From Streptomyces flaveus (GTDB lineage Bacteria; Actinomycetota; Actinomycetes; Streptomycetales; Streptomycetaceae): DNA of 64,000 nucleotides. The notes under the pieces are model-generated. The model made no database searches. It worked only from the letters and a program-made list of their open reading frames with translations, and was not told the DNA's origin. This document shows, piece by piece, positions 27,534-37,146 of this stretch. How positions within the stretch are numbered: the stretch's first letter is position 1; every line of letters begins with the position of its first letter. The stretch is taken from contig NZ_BMPQ01000001.1 of assembly GCF_014647675.1 (NCBI RefSeq), positions 187,349 through 251,348 on the forward strand. Reading direction: 5' to 3'. The position numbers and the translations under genes were made by a program.

Positions 27534-29111
27534 CTAACGCGTTCCCACGAGCCCCCCGGCCGCCGCGAAAATCGTCGCCCAGGCTTCTGGCAGGGCCCGC
27601 TCGACGTCCGCCGCCCGCTGCTCCTCCCGGCCGTACAGCACCCCGTACGTGAAGGAGTTCTCGCCCGCCGCGTGGGCCTGGGTGGCGAGGTCGCGCAGGG
27701 CGAGGCGGGTCATGACGCTGTCCTGGTGGTCGCCGAGGAGGCCCTGGAGGGACTTCATCGACTTGACCAGGTCGGCGGCGGGTTCGCCGAGCGCCTTGGT
27801 GGCGGCCTCCGCCGCGTACCGGGTGCGCTTGGCCTTCTTGCGGGCCTCGTGGATGGCGAGGTCGCGGTCCGTGCCGGGCAGTGTGTCGATGGCCTGGACG
27901 ACCAGGGCGGAGAGCTTCGCGAAGTCGCCGCGGACTGCCTTGCCGATCACCTTGTCGGGCGTGCCCGCGGCGGCCTTGAGGAGCGGCGGTTCGGCGACCA
28001 GGGAGTCGAGGGTGGCGAGCAGGTCGAGGTACCGCTTTCCGTCGAGGACCGCGATCAGCCGGCGGCGCGATCCGCCGCGGCGGGCGTGCGTCCAGGTGCG
28101 CAGGCGGGTGCGGACGGGGCCGGTGACCAGAGTGCGCGGCAGTTCGTCGAGGGCCGCGGTCAGCCGCTCGGTGAGCACCTCCTGGTCGCGGTCGACGCCC
28201 AACTCCCCGGCCAGCCACTTGAGTTCGTCGCCGATCGGGTCGGTGACGGCCCGGTCCAGGACCTTCCCGTACGAGCGGAAGCTGCTGCGCAGCCGGCGGG
28301 TGGCGACGCGCATCCGGTGCACGGAGTCGTATACGTCGCGCCGTACGGCCGGGTCGAGTTCGACGATCGCGTCGCGTTGGGCGCGTACGTACGCGAGGAC
28401 GTGGTCGCCCGCGGTGGACGGCTCGGGCTCCGCGGTCACGACGACCTTGGGCTTCTTGCGACCGGTCTGCTTGGGCTGCTTGGCCGGCCCGGTCTTCCCG
28501 GTCTCCCCCGGTTCCCCGGTCTCCGCCAGTGCCCTGGCCAGTTTGGAGGCGGACTTGGAGCGGCTGATCCCGGCTTTGCGGAGCTTCTTCTCGACCTTGT
28601 CGAGGAAGGCGGGGTCGCCGTCGTCGGCCAGCTCCACTTCGATCTCGGTCCAGTCGGTGCTGCCGTCGCCGCCGCTGAGCCGCTCGGCGCGTACGCGGTC
28701 GACGCTGACCTCGGCGAGCAGTCCGCCGGAGGCGTCGACGAGATGGCGGACGTCGCGCGCGGACTGGAGCCTTACGACGGGGAGCAGTTCGGCGTCACGT
28801 ACCCGGGAGCGGACGAGTCCTGTCAGGGCCCGGGGCAGGGCGTCGGACAGCGGGGCGCGGATCTCGTCGCGTACGCCGTCGGAGACCGGCAGCTTCAGAT
28901 GCCAGCCCGCGTCATCGCCTCCGGTACGGCGGCGCAGCGTGATGGAGGCCGCGGCGAGCCGCTGGTCGGCCGTGTCGTAGTAGGTCGCGTCGAGCTCGGC
29001 GAGGCCCTTGTCGATGACGCCCTCGACGCCGCTCACGCCGGTCAGATCGGGAAGCCCCGCGCTCTCACCGGCTTCATACTTGCGCTCGATCTCCCGCTTT
29101 GTGTCCGCCAT
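27534..29111 (-). CDS. CYTH-CHAD domain protein
   Basis: 525 residues. An N-terminal CYTH (triphosphate tunnel) domain has the ExExK motif EIERK at residues 7-11 and TLRRRTGGDDAGWHLKLP. A C-terminal CHAD domain (~225-525) is rich in His/Arg/Lys helices (DSVHRMRVATRRLRSS, IHEARKKAKRTRYA). CYTH enzymes hydrolyse triphosphate or tripolyphosphate; CHAD binds polyphosphate, so polyphosphate turnover or sensing is likely. No Shine-Dalgarno; TAGATT ends 6 nt before the ATG, pointing to a leaderless mRNA. A Gly/Pro-rich linker separates the domains. Confidence 0.93.
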   Translation of the reverse strand: MADTKREIERKYEAGESAGLPDLTGVSGVEGVIDKGLAELDATYYDTADQRLAAASITLRRRTGGDDAGWHLKLPVSDGVRDEIRAPLSDALPRALTGLVRSRVRDAELLPVVRLQSARDVRHLVDASGGLLAEVSVDRVRAERLSGGDGSTDWTEIEVELADDGDPAFLDKVEKKLRKAGISRSKSASKLARALAETGEPGETGKTGPAKQPKQTGRKKPKVVVTAEPEPSTAGDHVLAYVRAQRDAIVELDPAVRRDVYDSVHRMRVATRRLRSSFRSYGKVLDRAVTDPIGDELKWLAGELGVDRDQEVLTERLTAALDELPRTLVTGPVRTRLRTWTHARRGGSRRRLIAVLDGKRYLDLLATLDSLVAEPPLLKAAAGTPDKVIGKAVRGDFAKLSALVVQAIDTLPGTDRDLAIHEARKKAKRTRYAAEAATKALGEPAADLVKSMKSLQGLLGDHQDSVMTRLALRDLATQAHAAGENSFTYGVLYGREEQRAADVERALPEAWATIFAAAGGLVGTR

Positions 29112-29117
29112 GAACTG

Positions 29118-29123
29118 AATCTA
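29118..29123 (-). promoter_or_regulatory. -10 element of a probable leaderless promoter
   Basis: TAGATT on the minus strand ends 6 nt before the ATG of the CYTH-CHAD gene, which has no ribosome site. Confidence 0.5.
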
Positions 29124-29247
29124 GTCACGATTTCGCATCTGGGGCAGACCCCAAAAGCCACCCGCTCGTCATCTGAGACGCATTTAACGTTCTTCTGGGC
29201 GTTACTTGCCTACGCGGATTTGCCAAAGTCCGATGCGGTCCCGCGCT

Positions 29248-29273
29248 CCTAAGGAGGCCGCAGGCCTCCTAGG
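29248..29273 (-). terminator. hairpin downstream of rodA
   Basis: CCTAAGGAGGCC-GCA-GGCCTCCTAGG stem (one bulged base) about 70 bp after rodA, probably ending the mre-pbp2-rodA transcript. Confidence 0.6.
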
Positions 29274-29298
29274 GGCGCGGGGAACTGCGCGACCAGCC
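29272..29298 (+). repeat. solo copy of 27-bp repeat module A
   Basis: Contains GGGGAACTGCGCGACCAGCC, the module that forms the ends of the 289-bp elements. Here it is single and abuts the rodA hairpin. Confidence 0.8.
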
Positions 29299-29342
29299 AC
29301 AACGAACCCGCAGCTTCGAAACTGCCTTACCCAGCGGAGCGC

Positions 29343-30542
29343 CTACGCCGACATCGGCCGCTGCACCCTGATCGACTGCAACAACCCCACCGCCACCCAC
29401 ACCGCGAACATCGACGACCCTCCGTACGACACGAAGGGCAGCGGCAGCCCGGCCACCGGCATGATTCCCAGCGTCATGCCCACGTTCTCGAAGGACTGGA
29501 ACGCGAACCAGGCGATGATCCCGGCGGCGACGATCGTGCCGTACAGCTCGGTCGTCTCGCGGGCGATGCGGCATGCGCGCCACAGGACGATGCCCAGCAG
29601 CAGGAGGATCAGGCCTGCGCCAAGGAAGCCCAGCTCCTCGCCCGCGACCGTGAAGACGAAGTCCGTCTGCTGTTCGGGGACGAACTGGCCGGTGGTCTGC
29701 GAGCCGTTGCCGAGCCCGGTGCCGAACAGTCCGCCCGAACCGATCGCGATGCGGGCCTGGTTGGTGTTGTAGCCGACGCCGGCCGGGTCGAGCTCGGGGT
29801 TGGCGAAGGCGGCGAAGCGGTTGATCTGGTACTCGTCGAGAACCCCGAGCTGCCAGACCGCGATCGCGCCGGCGGCACCCGTGCCGATGAGGCCGAGCAC
29901 CCAGCGGTTGGAGGCGCCGGAGGCGAGCAGTACGCCGAGCACGATGATGACCATGACCATGACCGAGCCGAGGTCGGGCATGAGCAGGACGATCAGTATC
30001 GGGACGGTGGCCAGGCCCAGGGCTTGCAGGACCGTGCGGTGGTCGGGGTAGGGCTTGTCACCGGCGTCGACCCGCGCGGCCAGCAGCATCGCCATACCGA
30101 GGATGATCGTGATCTTCACGAACTCGGAGGGCTGGAGCGAGAATCCGCCGGGCAGCTTGATCCACGCGTGCGAGCCGTTGATCGTGGCGCCGAGCGGGGT
30201 CAGCACCAGCAGGATCAGGAACACCGAGAGGCCGTACAGGATCGGCACGGCCGTACGCAGTGTGCGATGGCCGAGCCAGACGGTGGCGATCATCAGGGCG
30301 AAGCCGATGCCCGTGTTGAGCAGGTGCCGGACCAGGAAGTAGTACGGGTCGCCCTGGTTGAGCTCGGTGCGGTTGCGGGTCGCCGAGTAGACGAGGGCCG
30401 CGCCGATCACAGAGAGGGTGATGGCCGAGAGCAGTATCGGCCAGTCGAGCCGGCGCGCCAGCGAGTCGCGGGCGAACAGCCGGGCCCAGACGGAGCGTTC
30501 GGGCCCGTAGCCGGAGACGGAGAAGCCGCTCGCGCCGGTCAT
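29343..30542 (-). CDS. rodA: RodA/FtsW/SpoVE-family SEDS glycosyltransferase
   Basis: A 399-residue polytopic membrane protein (about ten helices) polymerising lipid II glycan strands with its partner PBP2. SEDS landmarks are NGSHAWIKLPGGFSLQPSEFVK, LLMPDLGSVMV and the C-terminal MTLGIMPVAGLPLPFVSYGGSSM. In S. coelicolor the homologue (sfr) works in the spore-wall complex. The start overlaps the pbp2 stop by four bases, so the two are translationally coupled, and it closes the mre cluster. An N-terminal cytoplasmic tail of about 30 residues precedes the first helix. Confidence 0.95.
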   Translation of the reverse strand: MTGASGFSVSGYGPERSVWARLFARDSLARRLDWPILLSAITLSVIGAALVYSATRNRTELNQGDPYYFLVRHLLNTGIGFALMIATVWLGHRTLRTAVPILYGLSVFLILLVLTPLGATINGSHAWIKLPGGFSLQPSEFVKITIILGMAMLLAARVDAGDKPYPDHRTVLQALGLATVPILIVLLMPDLGSVMVMVIIVLGVLLASGASNRWVLGLIGTGAAGAIAVWQLGVLDEYQINRFAAFANPELDPAGVGYNTNQARIAIGSGGLFGTGLGNGSQTTGQFVPEQQTDFVFTVAGEELGFLGAGLILLLLGIVLWRACRIARETTELYGTIVAAGIIAWFAFQSFENVGMTLGIMPVAGLPLPFVSYGGSSMFAVWVAVGLLQSIRVQRPMSA

Positions 30543-32794
30543 TCGGTGGTCCTCCGCCTCTTCTTGGAGCGATCGGTGCGCCGTCGGGTGTCGCGGTTGT
30601 TGCCGGTGTTCGGGGAGGGCACGGTGGCGGCCGGGTCGTCACCGGTCGCCGGCTGCGGGCTCTCCTGGGTCGCTTCCTCCTGCGGCACGTACTTCTTGAT
30701 CTTCGGGGCGTCGATCGAACCGTCCGGCTGGATCTTCGGCAGGCTCTTCTGCGGCTGGGGCAGCAGGGCCTTCTTCTTGTCGATCTTGCCGTCGTCGGAG
30801 ACGCCGTACAGCGCGTCGTAGATGTTGCGCACGGCGGGGCCGGAGGCGCCGGAGCCCGTACCACCCTGGGAGATGGTCATGACGACCGTGTAGTCCTCGG
30901 TGTACGTGGTGAACCACGAGGTCGTCTGCTTGCCGTAGACCTCGGCGGTACCCGTCTTGGCGTGCATCGGGATCTTGTCCTGCGGCCAGCCGACGTCGGC
31001 GAAACGCCAGGCGGCCGTACCGCGGGTGGCGACTCCCTCGAGGGCTTCGTCTATCTCGTCGCGCGTCTGCTTCGACATCGGCAGCTTGCCGTGCGACTTG
31101 GGCTTGATCTCCTGGACGCTCTTGCCGTCGGCGCTGACGATCGCCTTGCCGACGGTCGGGTCGTACATGGTGCCGCCGTTGGAGATCGCCGAGTAGATGG
31201 TGGCCATCTGGATCGGGGTGACGAGGGTGTCGCCCTGGCCGATGGAGTAGTTGACGGAGTCACCGGCGCGCAGCCTGTTGCCTTCGAGGCAGTTCTCGTA
31301 GGCGATGCGCTCGGCGTAGTCGCCGTTCTTCTTGCCGGTCCTGCACCAGGAGTCCTTGTTGGCCTTCCAGTAGTCCTGCTTCCACTGGCGGTCGGGGATA
31401 CGCCCGGTGACCTCGTTCGGCAGGTCGATGCCGGTCTCCTTGGCGAGGCCGAACTGGTGGGCCGTCTTGTAGAACCAGTCGCTGGCGTTCTTCTTCGGCT
31501 TGTTGCCGCCGTCCCGCTTCCACTCCTCGTGGGAGAGCCGGTAGAAGACGGTGTCGCAGGACACCTCGAGCGCGCGGCCCAGCGAGATCGGGCCGTATCC
31601 CTTGGACTCGAAGTTCTTGAAGACCTGGCTGCCGATGTTGTACGAGCTGGAGCACTGGTACGGGCCGTCGAAGGAGTAGCCGGCGTTGACCGCGGCGGCC
31701 GTCGGGATGACCTTGAAGACGGAGCCGGGGGCGGACTGGCCCTGGATCGCCCGGTTCAGCAGCGGGTAGTTGGACTTCTTGCCGGTGAGCCTCGCGTAGT
31801 CCTTGCCGGAGATGCCACCGACCCAGGCGTTCGGGTCGTACGACGGGTTGGACGCCATGGAGACGATGCGGCCCGTCTTGGACTCCATCACCACGACGGC
31901 GCCGGAGTCCGCCTTGTAGTTCTCGCCGGTGTTGTCGTCGAACTCCTTGCGGGCTTCCTTCATCGCCTTCTGCAGCTCGTACTCGGCGACGCGCTGGACC
32001 CGGGCGTCGATGCTGGTGACGAGGTTCGCGCCGGGCTCGGCCGGGTCACTCTTGGCCTCGCCCATGACGCGACCGAGGTTGTCGACCTCGTAGCGGGTGA
32101 CGCCGGCCTTGCCGCGCAGCTGCTGGTCGTACTGGCGCTCAAGGCCTGAGCGGCCGACCATGTCGGAGCGCAGGTACGGGGAGTTGGTGTGCTCGGCCTT
32201 GGTGATCTCCTCGTCCGTGACGGGCGAGAGATAGCCGAGGACCTGCGCGGTGTTAGCGTCGCCGGGGCTCGCGTAGCGGCGTACGGCCTGGGGTTCGGCG
32301 GTGATGCCGGGGAAGTCCTCGGAGCGTTCGCGGATCTGGAGGGCCTGCTTGGGCGTGGCCTCGTCGGTGATGGGGATCGGCTGGTAGGGCGAGCCGTTCC
32401 AGCACGGCTGCGGCGTCTCGGAGTCGCACAGCCGCACCTTGTCCATGACGTCCTTGGGCTTCAGGCCCAGCACGTCGGCGAGTTTGGTGAGCACCGCCTC
32501 GCCGTCGTCCTTCATCTTCAGCAGATCGGTACGCGAGGCGGAGACCACGAGCCGTGTCTCGTTGTCGGCGATCGGCACACCGCGCGCGTCGAGGATCGAG
32601 CCGCGCACGGCGGGGCTGACGACCTGTTGGACGTGGTTGCCGGACGCCTCCTTGGCGTAGGCGTCGCCTTCGCGGATCTGGAGGTACCAGAGGCGTCCGC
32701 CGAGGGTGGCGAGGAGGGAGAAGACGAGGACCTGGATGATGATGAGCCGGATCTGGACCCGTGGGGTCCGGCCGGTCTCGGGGATGTTGGTCAC
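30539..32794 (-). CDS. mrdA: penicillin-binding protein 2 (class B transpeptidase)
   Basis: A 751-residue class B PBP with a single N-terminal anchor (~15-35), a dimerisation/pedestal domain (~60-240) and a transpeptidase domain. The catalytic SxxK is SVFK near residue 361 (GQSAPGSVFK), SxN is SIGQ-adjacent VNYSIGQG, and KTG is KTGTAEV near 612. The C-terminal ~100 residues are Lys/Pro-rich and extend past the catalytic domain. It cross-links peptidoglycan together with RodA and MreC. GTG start with GGGAGG 8 nt upstream. Confidence 0.95.
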   Translation of the reverse strand: MTNIPETGRTPRVQIRLIIIQVLVFSLLATLGGRLWYLQIREGDAYAKEASGNHVQQVVSPAVRGSILDARGVPIADNETRLVVSASRTDLLKMKDDGEAVLTKLADVLGLKPKDVMDKVRLCDSETPQPCWNGSPYQPIPITDEATPKQALQIRERSEDFPGITAEPQAVRRYASPGDANTAQVLGYLSPVTDEEITKAEHTNSPYLRSDMVGRSGLERQYDQQLRGKAGVTRYEVDNLGRVMGEAKSDPAEPGANLVTSIDARVQRVAEYELQKAMKEARKEFDDNTGENYKADSGAVVVMESKTGRIVSMASNPSYDPNAWVGGISGKDYARLTGKKSNYPLLNRAIQGQSAPGSVFKVIPTAAAVNAGYSFDGPYQCSSSYNIGSQVFKNFESKGYGPISLGRALEVSCDTVFYRLSHEEWKRDGGNKPKKNASDWFYKTAHQFGLAKETGIDLPNEVTGRIPDRQWKQDYWKANKDSWCRTGKKNGDYAERIAYENCLEGNRLRAGDSVNYSIGQGDTLVTPIQMATIYSAISNGGTMYDPTVGKAIVSADGKSVQEIKPKSHGKLPMSKQTRDEIDEALEGVATRGTAAWRFADVGWPQDKIPMHAKTGTAEVYGKQTTSWFTTYTEDYTVVMTISQGGTGSGASGPAVRNIYDALYGVSDDGKIDKKKALLPQPQKSLPKIQPDGSIDAPKIKKYVPQEEATQESPQPATGDDPAATVPSPNTGNNRDTRRRTDRSKKRRRTTE

Positions 32795-32877
32795 AGCTGC
32801 TGCCTCCCCCTCTCAGTGTGTGTATGTGTCATGTCCGACGCACCTGTGAGACCCGCGGCCCGCCAACTTCCATGCGC

Positions 32878-33573
32878 TCACAGCCGCTTGACCCCCTTGA
32901 TGCGTCCCGCGCGGGCGATGCGCGACTTCGTGGACTTCATGCGCAGGCCGGTGCGCTGACCGCCCAGGCGCAGGCCGCCGCGCTGACCGCCGAGGCCCCC
33001 GCCCGTGCCGGAGGACAGCCAGCCCGTGGAGACGTCGGTCTTGGTGGAGGCGGTGGCCTCGGCGATCGGATCGTTGTCGGCGCGCCGGGCCAGCGCCATG
33101 ATCCCGGGGACCACGAAGGGCGCGAGCAGCAGGTCGTACAGGGCGGACGTGAACAGCAGGCTGCCCAGGCCCACATGACGCGCGGCGGTGTCACCGACGA
33201 GGGCCCCGACTCCCGCGTACAGGAGCGTGGACCCGATCGCCGAGGCGACGACCACGACCATCGGACCGGTCGCGGATCTGACCTGGCCCTTGTCGGGCTT
33301 GGCGAGCCCCGCGAGGTAGCCGATGAGGCACAGCACGAGCGCGTAGCGCCCGGCGGCATGGTCGGCGGGTGGCGCGAGGTCGGCGAGCAGTCCGGCGCCG
33401 AAGCCGACGAGGGCGCCGCCGACGTGGCCGTACACCAGGGCGAGGCCGAGCACGGTGAGCAGCAGCAAGTCCGGTACGGCGCCCGGTAGTTGGAGGCGGG
33501 CGAGGATGGTCACCTGGATCACCAGGGCGACGATCACCAGGGTGGCGGAGAGCAGCATTCGGTTGAAGCGCAT
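32878..33573 (-). CDS. mreD: rod shape-determining protein MreD
   Basis: A 231-residue membrane protein with five or six helices (LLLSATLVIVALVIQVTIL ... LYDLLLAPFVVPGIMAL), the MreD pattern. It is extended by a basic Gly/Arg-rich cytoplasmic tail of ~55 residues (GGLGGQRGGLRLGGQRTGLR). It bridges MreC/PBP2/RodA to MreB. It lies 13 bp after mreC and 83 bp before pbp2. AGGAG lies 10 nt before the ATG. The basic tail is longer than in rod-shaped bacteria. Confidence 0.92.
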   Translation of the reverse strand: MRFNRMLLSATLVIVALVIQVTILARLQLPGAVPDLLLLTVLGLALVYGHVGGALVGFGAGLLADLAPPADHAAGRYALVLCLIGYLAGLAKPDKGQVRSATGPMVVVVASAIGSTLLYAGVGALVGDTAARHVGLGSLLFTSALYDLLLAPFVVPGIMALARRADNDPIAEATASTKTDVSTGWLSSGTGGGLGGQRGGLRLGGQRTGLRMKSTKSRIARAGRIKGVKRL

Positions 33574-33586
33574 GCGGGTTCAGCTC

Positions 33587-34540
33587 CTACTGCTCTTGCT
33601 GCTGCTGGGGCAGGCCGTCGGCGGGCGCTCCGGCCGAGGGGGTGACCGTCACGGTCACCGTCGGCCTGGGGGTCGGCTTGGGTTTGGGCGGCAGCACCTG
33701 GTCGCGCGGGTCCCTGGGCGGGGCCTTGGTGACGACGCCGACGACGTCGAGCTTGCTGAAGCCGACGTACGGCTCGACGTAGATGGTGCGGGTCAGATCG
33801 CCGCCGGAGGGGTCGACGCGAGAGACGACGCCGACGGGGACACCGGGCACGAACGGCTTGTCGGCCTGGGAACCGAAGGTGACCAGACGATCCCCCTTCT
33901 TGATCTTGGCCTTGCCGTTGAGCATCTCCACGCGCAGCGGCCGGTCGCCCTGGCCGGAGGCGAAGCCGAGTTCGTCGGTGGACTCCATGCGCGTACCGAC
34001 CGTGAAGTCCGGGTCGCTGGCGAGGAGCACGGTGGCGGTGTTGGGCCCGACAGTCGTCACCCGCCCGACGAGACCGTCCCCGTTCAGGACGGTCATGTCG
34101 CGCTGGATGCCGTCGTTCGCGCCGACGTCGATGGTGACGGTCCAGGAGAAGCCCTGGGCCGCTCCTATCGCGATGACTTCGGCGCCCTTGATGCCGTACT
34201 GTCCGGCACCCGCCGTCTTCAGGATCTTGTCGAGCTGCTTGAGCCGGCTGCGGTTACGGTCGTCGCTGCCCAGCTTCGCCTTCAACGCGGCGTTGTCCCG
34301 CTCCAGTTGGGCGATACGGTCGTGCCGGTCGCCGGAGTCGCGGACCGCTGCGATCGCGTTGCCGACGGGGTCGACCGCGGAGGACACCCCGTTCTCGATC
34401 GGGCCGAAGACCGTGGCGGCGGCCGAGCGGGCCCCGTCGACGGGTGAGTCCTCGCCGCCGCGGATGTCCACCGTGATCAAAGCGAACGCGATGGCGATCA
34501 GCAGCACCAGGAGCAGCCGGCTCTCTCGTGTGTCCCTCAC
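33587..34540 (-). CDS. mreC: rod shape-determining protein MreC
   Basis: 317 residues: one N-terminal anchor (~8-25), a coiled coil (~65-105, RIAQLERDNAALKAKL), then the beta-rich MreC domain (VIAIGAAQGFSWTVTIDVGANDGI..., DGLVGRV, DPDFTVGTR). A Pro/Thr/Gln-rich tail ends PADGLPQQQQEQ. It activates PBP2/RodA from outside the membrane. GTG start at 34540 without a clear ribosome site. A hairpin separates it from mreB, so levels may be set by partial read-through. Confidence 0.95.
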   Translation of the reverse strand: MRDTRESRLLLVLLIAIAFALITVDIRGGEDSPVDGARSAAATVFGPIENGVSSAVDPVGNAIAAVRDSGDRHDRIAQLERDNAALKAKLGSDDRNRSRLKQLDKILKTAGAGQYGIKGAEVIAIGAAQGFSWTVTIDVGANDGIQRDMTVLNGDGLVGRVTTVGPNTATVLLASDPDFTVGTRMESTDELGFASGQGDRPLRVEMLNGKAKIKKGDRLVTFGSQADKPFVPGVPVGVVSRVDPSGGDLTRTIYVEPYVGFSKLDVVGVVTKAPPRDPRDQVLPPKPKPTPRPTVTVTVTPSAGAPADGLPQQQQEQ

Positions 34541-34629
34541 GTGCGGCGGCCGTGCCTTCCTCGTCGGATTCGTGTGGGGCTCCCCTCGGCCGGGGCGCTA
34601 TGGGGGAGCTCATGTCTCTATATCAACGC

Positions 34630-34665
34630 TCCGCCGCACGAGAAGAGATCGTCTCGTACGGCGGA
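34630..34665 (-). terminator. attenuator/terminator between mreB and mreC
   Basis: The stem TCCGCCG(T/C)ACGAGA.../...TCTCGTACGGCGGA lies just after mreB. mreB alone and longer mre transcripts are both known in Streptomyces, so partial termination here is plausible. Confidence 0.65.
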
Positions 34666-34679
34666 ATCGAAGAGTTACG

Positions 34680-35711
34680 TCATCTGCGGGGCTGGGCGTC
34701 CAGCACCTGCTGGAGCGCCTCGAACTCCTCTACGCATTTGCCGGAACCGAGCGCCACGCTGTCCAGCGGATCCTCGGCGATATGGATCGGCATACCGGTC
34801 TCGCGCCGCAGCCGCTCGTCGAGCCCGCGCAGCAACGCACCGCCACCCGTAAGGACGATCCCGCGGTCCATGACATCGCCGGAGAGCTCCGGAGGACACT
34901 TGTCGAGGGTCGTCTTGACCGCGTCGACGATCGCGTTGACCGGCTCCTCGATGGCCTTCCGCACTTCGGCGGCGGAGATGACGACGGTCTTCGGCAGGCC
35001 GGAGACAAGGTCCCGGCCGCGGATTTCGGTGTGCTGGTCATCGTCGAGGTCGTAGGCCGAGCCAATCGTGATCTTGATCTGCTCGGCCGTTCGCTCACCG
35101 AGGAGGAGGCTGTACTCCTTCTTGATGTGCTGGATGATCGCGTTGTCCAACTCGTCGCCCGCGACGCGGATGGACTGCGCCGTGACGATTCCGCCGAGCG
35201 AGATGACCGCGACCTCGGTGGTGCCGCCGCCGATGTCCACCACCATGTTGCCCGTGGCCTCGTGGACCGGCAGTCCGGAGCCGATGGCCGCGGCCATCGG
35301 CTCCTCGATGATGTGCACCTGGCGCGCACCGGCCTGCGAGGAAGCCTCGATGACGGCGCGCCGCTCGACGCCCGTGATTCCGGAGGGGACACAGACGACG
35401 ACACGAGGACGGGCGAGATACCGCCGCTTGTGGATCTTCAGAATGAAGTAGCGGAGCATCCGCTCGGTGATCTCGAAGTCGGCGATGACACCGTCCTTCA
35501 GCGGACGCACGGCGACGATGTTGCCGGGAGTCCGGCCGATCATCTTCTTCGCTTCGGAACCGACCGCGAGGATGCCACCGGTGTTGGTGTTGATCGCGAC
35601 GACGGACGGCTCGTTGAGTACGATCCCTCGACCCCTGACGTACACCAGCGTGTTGGCGGTCCCGAGGTCGACAGCCATGTCACGGCCGATGAACGACATT
35701 GAGTTCCCCAT
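34680..35711 (-). CDS. mreB: actin-like protein MreB
   Basis: A 343-residue bacterial actin: phosphate-1 loop [26 protein letters not shown] (phosphate 2) and [15 protein letters not shown] (adenosine motif). In Streptomyces it is dispensable for hyphal growth but needed for thick spore walls. The ATG at 35711 gives [14 protein letters not shown], the family N-terminus I remember. An ATG four codons later (35699) has the better ribosome site (GGGGA, 7 nt). First gene of the mre cluster. Confidence 0.97.
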   Translation of the reverse strand: MGNSMSFIGRDMAVDLGTANTLVYVRGRGIVLNEPSVVAINTNTGGILAVGSEAKKMIGRTPGNIVAVRPLKDGVIADFEITERMLRYFILKIHKRRYLARPRVVVCVPSGITGVERRAVIEASSQAGARQVHIIEEPMAAAIGSGLPVHEATGNMVVDIGGGTTEVAVISLGGIVTAQSIRVAGDELDNAIIQHIKKEYSLLLGERTAEQIKITIGSAYDLDDDQHTEIRGRDLVSGLPKTVVISAAEVRKAIEEPVNAIVDAVKTTLDKCPPELSGDVMDRGIVLTGGGALLRGLDERLRRETGMPIHIAEDPLDSVALGSGKCVEEFEALQQVLDAQPRR

Positions 35712-36067
35712 CAGGATTCGTCTGGCCTTCCCAAGTGGAGCTTTTGATGGCTTGTTAGGTCGGCGAGGGTGAGCGCTGTGACGTGAAGGCTTCCATCGTA
35801 GTCTCGCCTGCACCGAACACCGCGCGAGGGTCTTCGCCATTGTCAGCAGATGATGTGCCGCCTCGCTTGTGGAGACGAGCCAATGGAGGCATGCGTTCCC
35901 CCGATCGGCACGCATATGCCAGGCCCTGGCCGCTTTTTTGCGGCAGGGCCTGGTCAGATACGGCTCTGGATTGACGCAGCGTCAGAAAATCTTCACGTAC
36001 GCCGGGTGGGTGGCCGCCGTGTCGCGGGGGAACGCGGTGGGGCGGTGATCAGGTCCGGCTGAGCAGG
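35712..36067 (-). other. mreB upstream region
   Basis: 356 bp between ndk and mreB. It holds the ndk terminator (35919-35953) and then about 200 bp of probable mreB promoter/leader. I see no supported small gene and cannot assign a single promoter with confidence. Confidence 0.5.
35919..35953 (-). terminator. ndk terminator
   Basis: CCAGGCCCTGCCGC pairs with GCGGCCAGGGCCTGG (one bulge) around an A6/T6 loop, 115 bp after the ndk stop. Confidence 0.7.
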
Positions 36068-36481
36068 TCAGGTCAGGCCGGGGAAGAAGATCTTCAGTTC
36101 ACGTTCGGCGGACTCCTCGGAGTCCGAGGCGTGGATCAGGTTCTCGCGGACGATCACGCCGAAGTCACCGCGGATGGAACCGGGCGCCGCCGCGATGGGA
36201 TCCGTCGGTCCCGCGAGCGCGCGTACCCCCTCGATGACCCGCTCCCCCTCGACGACGAGAGCGACCACGGGACCGGAGGCCATAAAGGCGACCAGCGGCT
36301 CGTAGAAGGGCTTGCCCTTGTGCTCGCCGTAGTGGAGCTCCAAGGTCTCCTGATCCAGGTTCCGCAACTCCAGCGCGGTGATCTGCCAGCCGGCCTTGCG
36401 CTCGATACGGCTGATGATCTCGCCGGTCAGACCACGACGAACCGCATCGGGCTTGAGAAGGACGAGGGTGCGCTGGCTCAC
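36068..36481 (-). CDS. ndk: nucleoside diphosphate kinase
   Basis: A 137-residue NDK transferring phosphate between nucleoside tri- and diphosphates. Landmarks are RTLVLLKPDAVRRGL at the N-terminus, GPTDP and the IHASDSEESAERE segment carrying the active-site region. GTG at 36481 has AAGGAGT 6 nt upstream. It is transcribed towards mreB. A repeat island separates it from the DUF4233 gene upstream. Confidence 0.97.
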   Translation of the reverse strand: MSQRTLVLLKPDAVRRGLTGEIISRIERKAGWQITALELRNLDQETLELHYGEHKGKPFYEPLVAFMASGPVVALVVEGERVIEGVRALAGPTDPIAAAPGSIRGDFGVIVRENLIHASDSEESAERELKIFFPGLT

Positions 36482-36531
36482 GTGGGGACTCCTTCGGCAA
36501 CATGTGTGCGGATCACAGAGATTACAGGGCG

Positions 36532-36776
36532 TATCTGGGGGCGCGGGCAGCCGCAGGCTTTTCAGGGGCGCGGGGCTGTATCGATTTGCGGCTCCGCCGC
36601 GATGGGGGTCCCCCCGCTCGAGCGCAGCCGAGAGTGGGGGAGCGACCAGCCACGACGCACCGGCAGCCGCGACACGACCTGTCACCCCACCCCCTGGCGG
36701 GGGTCTGGGGCGCAGCCCCCCACGCGGCGGAGCCGCAAATTGACGCAGCCGGGAAGGGGCGGGACTGGGGAAAGGC
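36532..36776. repeat. mosaic intergenic repeat island (modules D', B', F, A', C, B)
   Basis: Between ndk and the DUF4233 gene. In order: a fragment like the right end of the 289-bp element (GCAGCCGCAGGCTTTT), a partial inverted B (GCGGCTCCGCCGCG), a distinct palindrome F at 36602-36640 (GGTCCCCCCGCTCGAGCG ... GAGTGGGGGA), the A-module end GCGACCAGCC, then C and a full B. The order suggests nested insertions or recombination among elements. No gene is seen. Confidence 0.75.
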
Positions 36777-36789
36777 CCGCCGCAGGCGA

Positions 36790-37143
36790 CTACGCCGGCT
36801 TGTGTTCCTGCTCAGCCTGCGCAGCAAACCGCGCCTTCGCCTCGTCAACCTTCCGCCCGTAATGAACCGAGGCCCACCACAGCGCCGCAAAGATCGCCCC
36901 CAAGAGGAACATCGTCGGCACGACGAACCCGGACGCGATCAGCGCGATCTGCAGGGCCCAGCCCAGCTGCACACCCCCCGGCCGCGTCACCACCCCGCAC
37001 AGCAGCACGCACAGCAGCATCGCGACGCCACTCACCGTCCAGACCGTGGCCATGGACAGATCGGGATCCTTCATGGCGACAAGACCGGCGAAGCCGATGA
37101 CGAAGACCTCACCGATCAGCGTCGAAGCACAGAGCGTACGCAC
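36790..37143 (-). CDS. DUF4233 membrane protein
   Basis: A 117-residue protein with four predicted helices (LIGEVFVIGFAGLVAM, VWTVSGVAMLLCVLLCGVV, LGWALQIALIASGFVV, MFLLGAIFAALWWASV) and a charged tail ending AEQEHKPA. DUF4233 proteins regularly follow folC in actinobacteria, as here, where it starts three bases after the folC stop, so translation is coupled. Function unknown. Confidence 0.88.
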   Translation of the reverse strand: MRTLCASTLIGEVFVIGFAGLVAMKDPDLSMATVWTVSGVAMLLCVLLCGVVTRPGGVQLGWALQIALIASGFVVPTMFLLGAIFAALWWASVHYGRKVDEAKARFAAQAEQEHKPA

Positions 37144-37146
37144 AGC

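Noticed and set aside
36482..36789. Small genes within the repeat islands (also 15326-15804 and 55890-56259)
   Set aside because: Frames there recur identically wherever the repeat modules occur (for example ending GWSRSSPRP), so they reflect the repeat sequence rather than genes.
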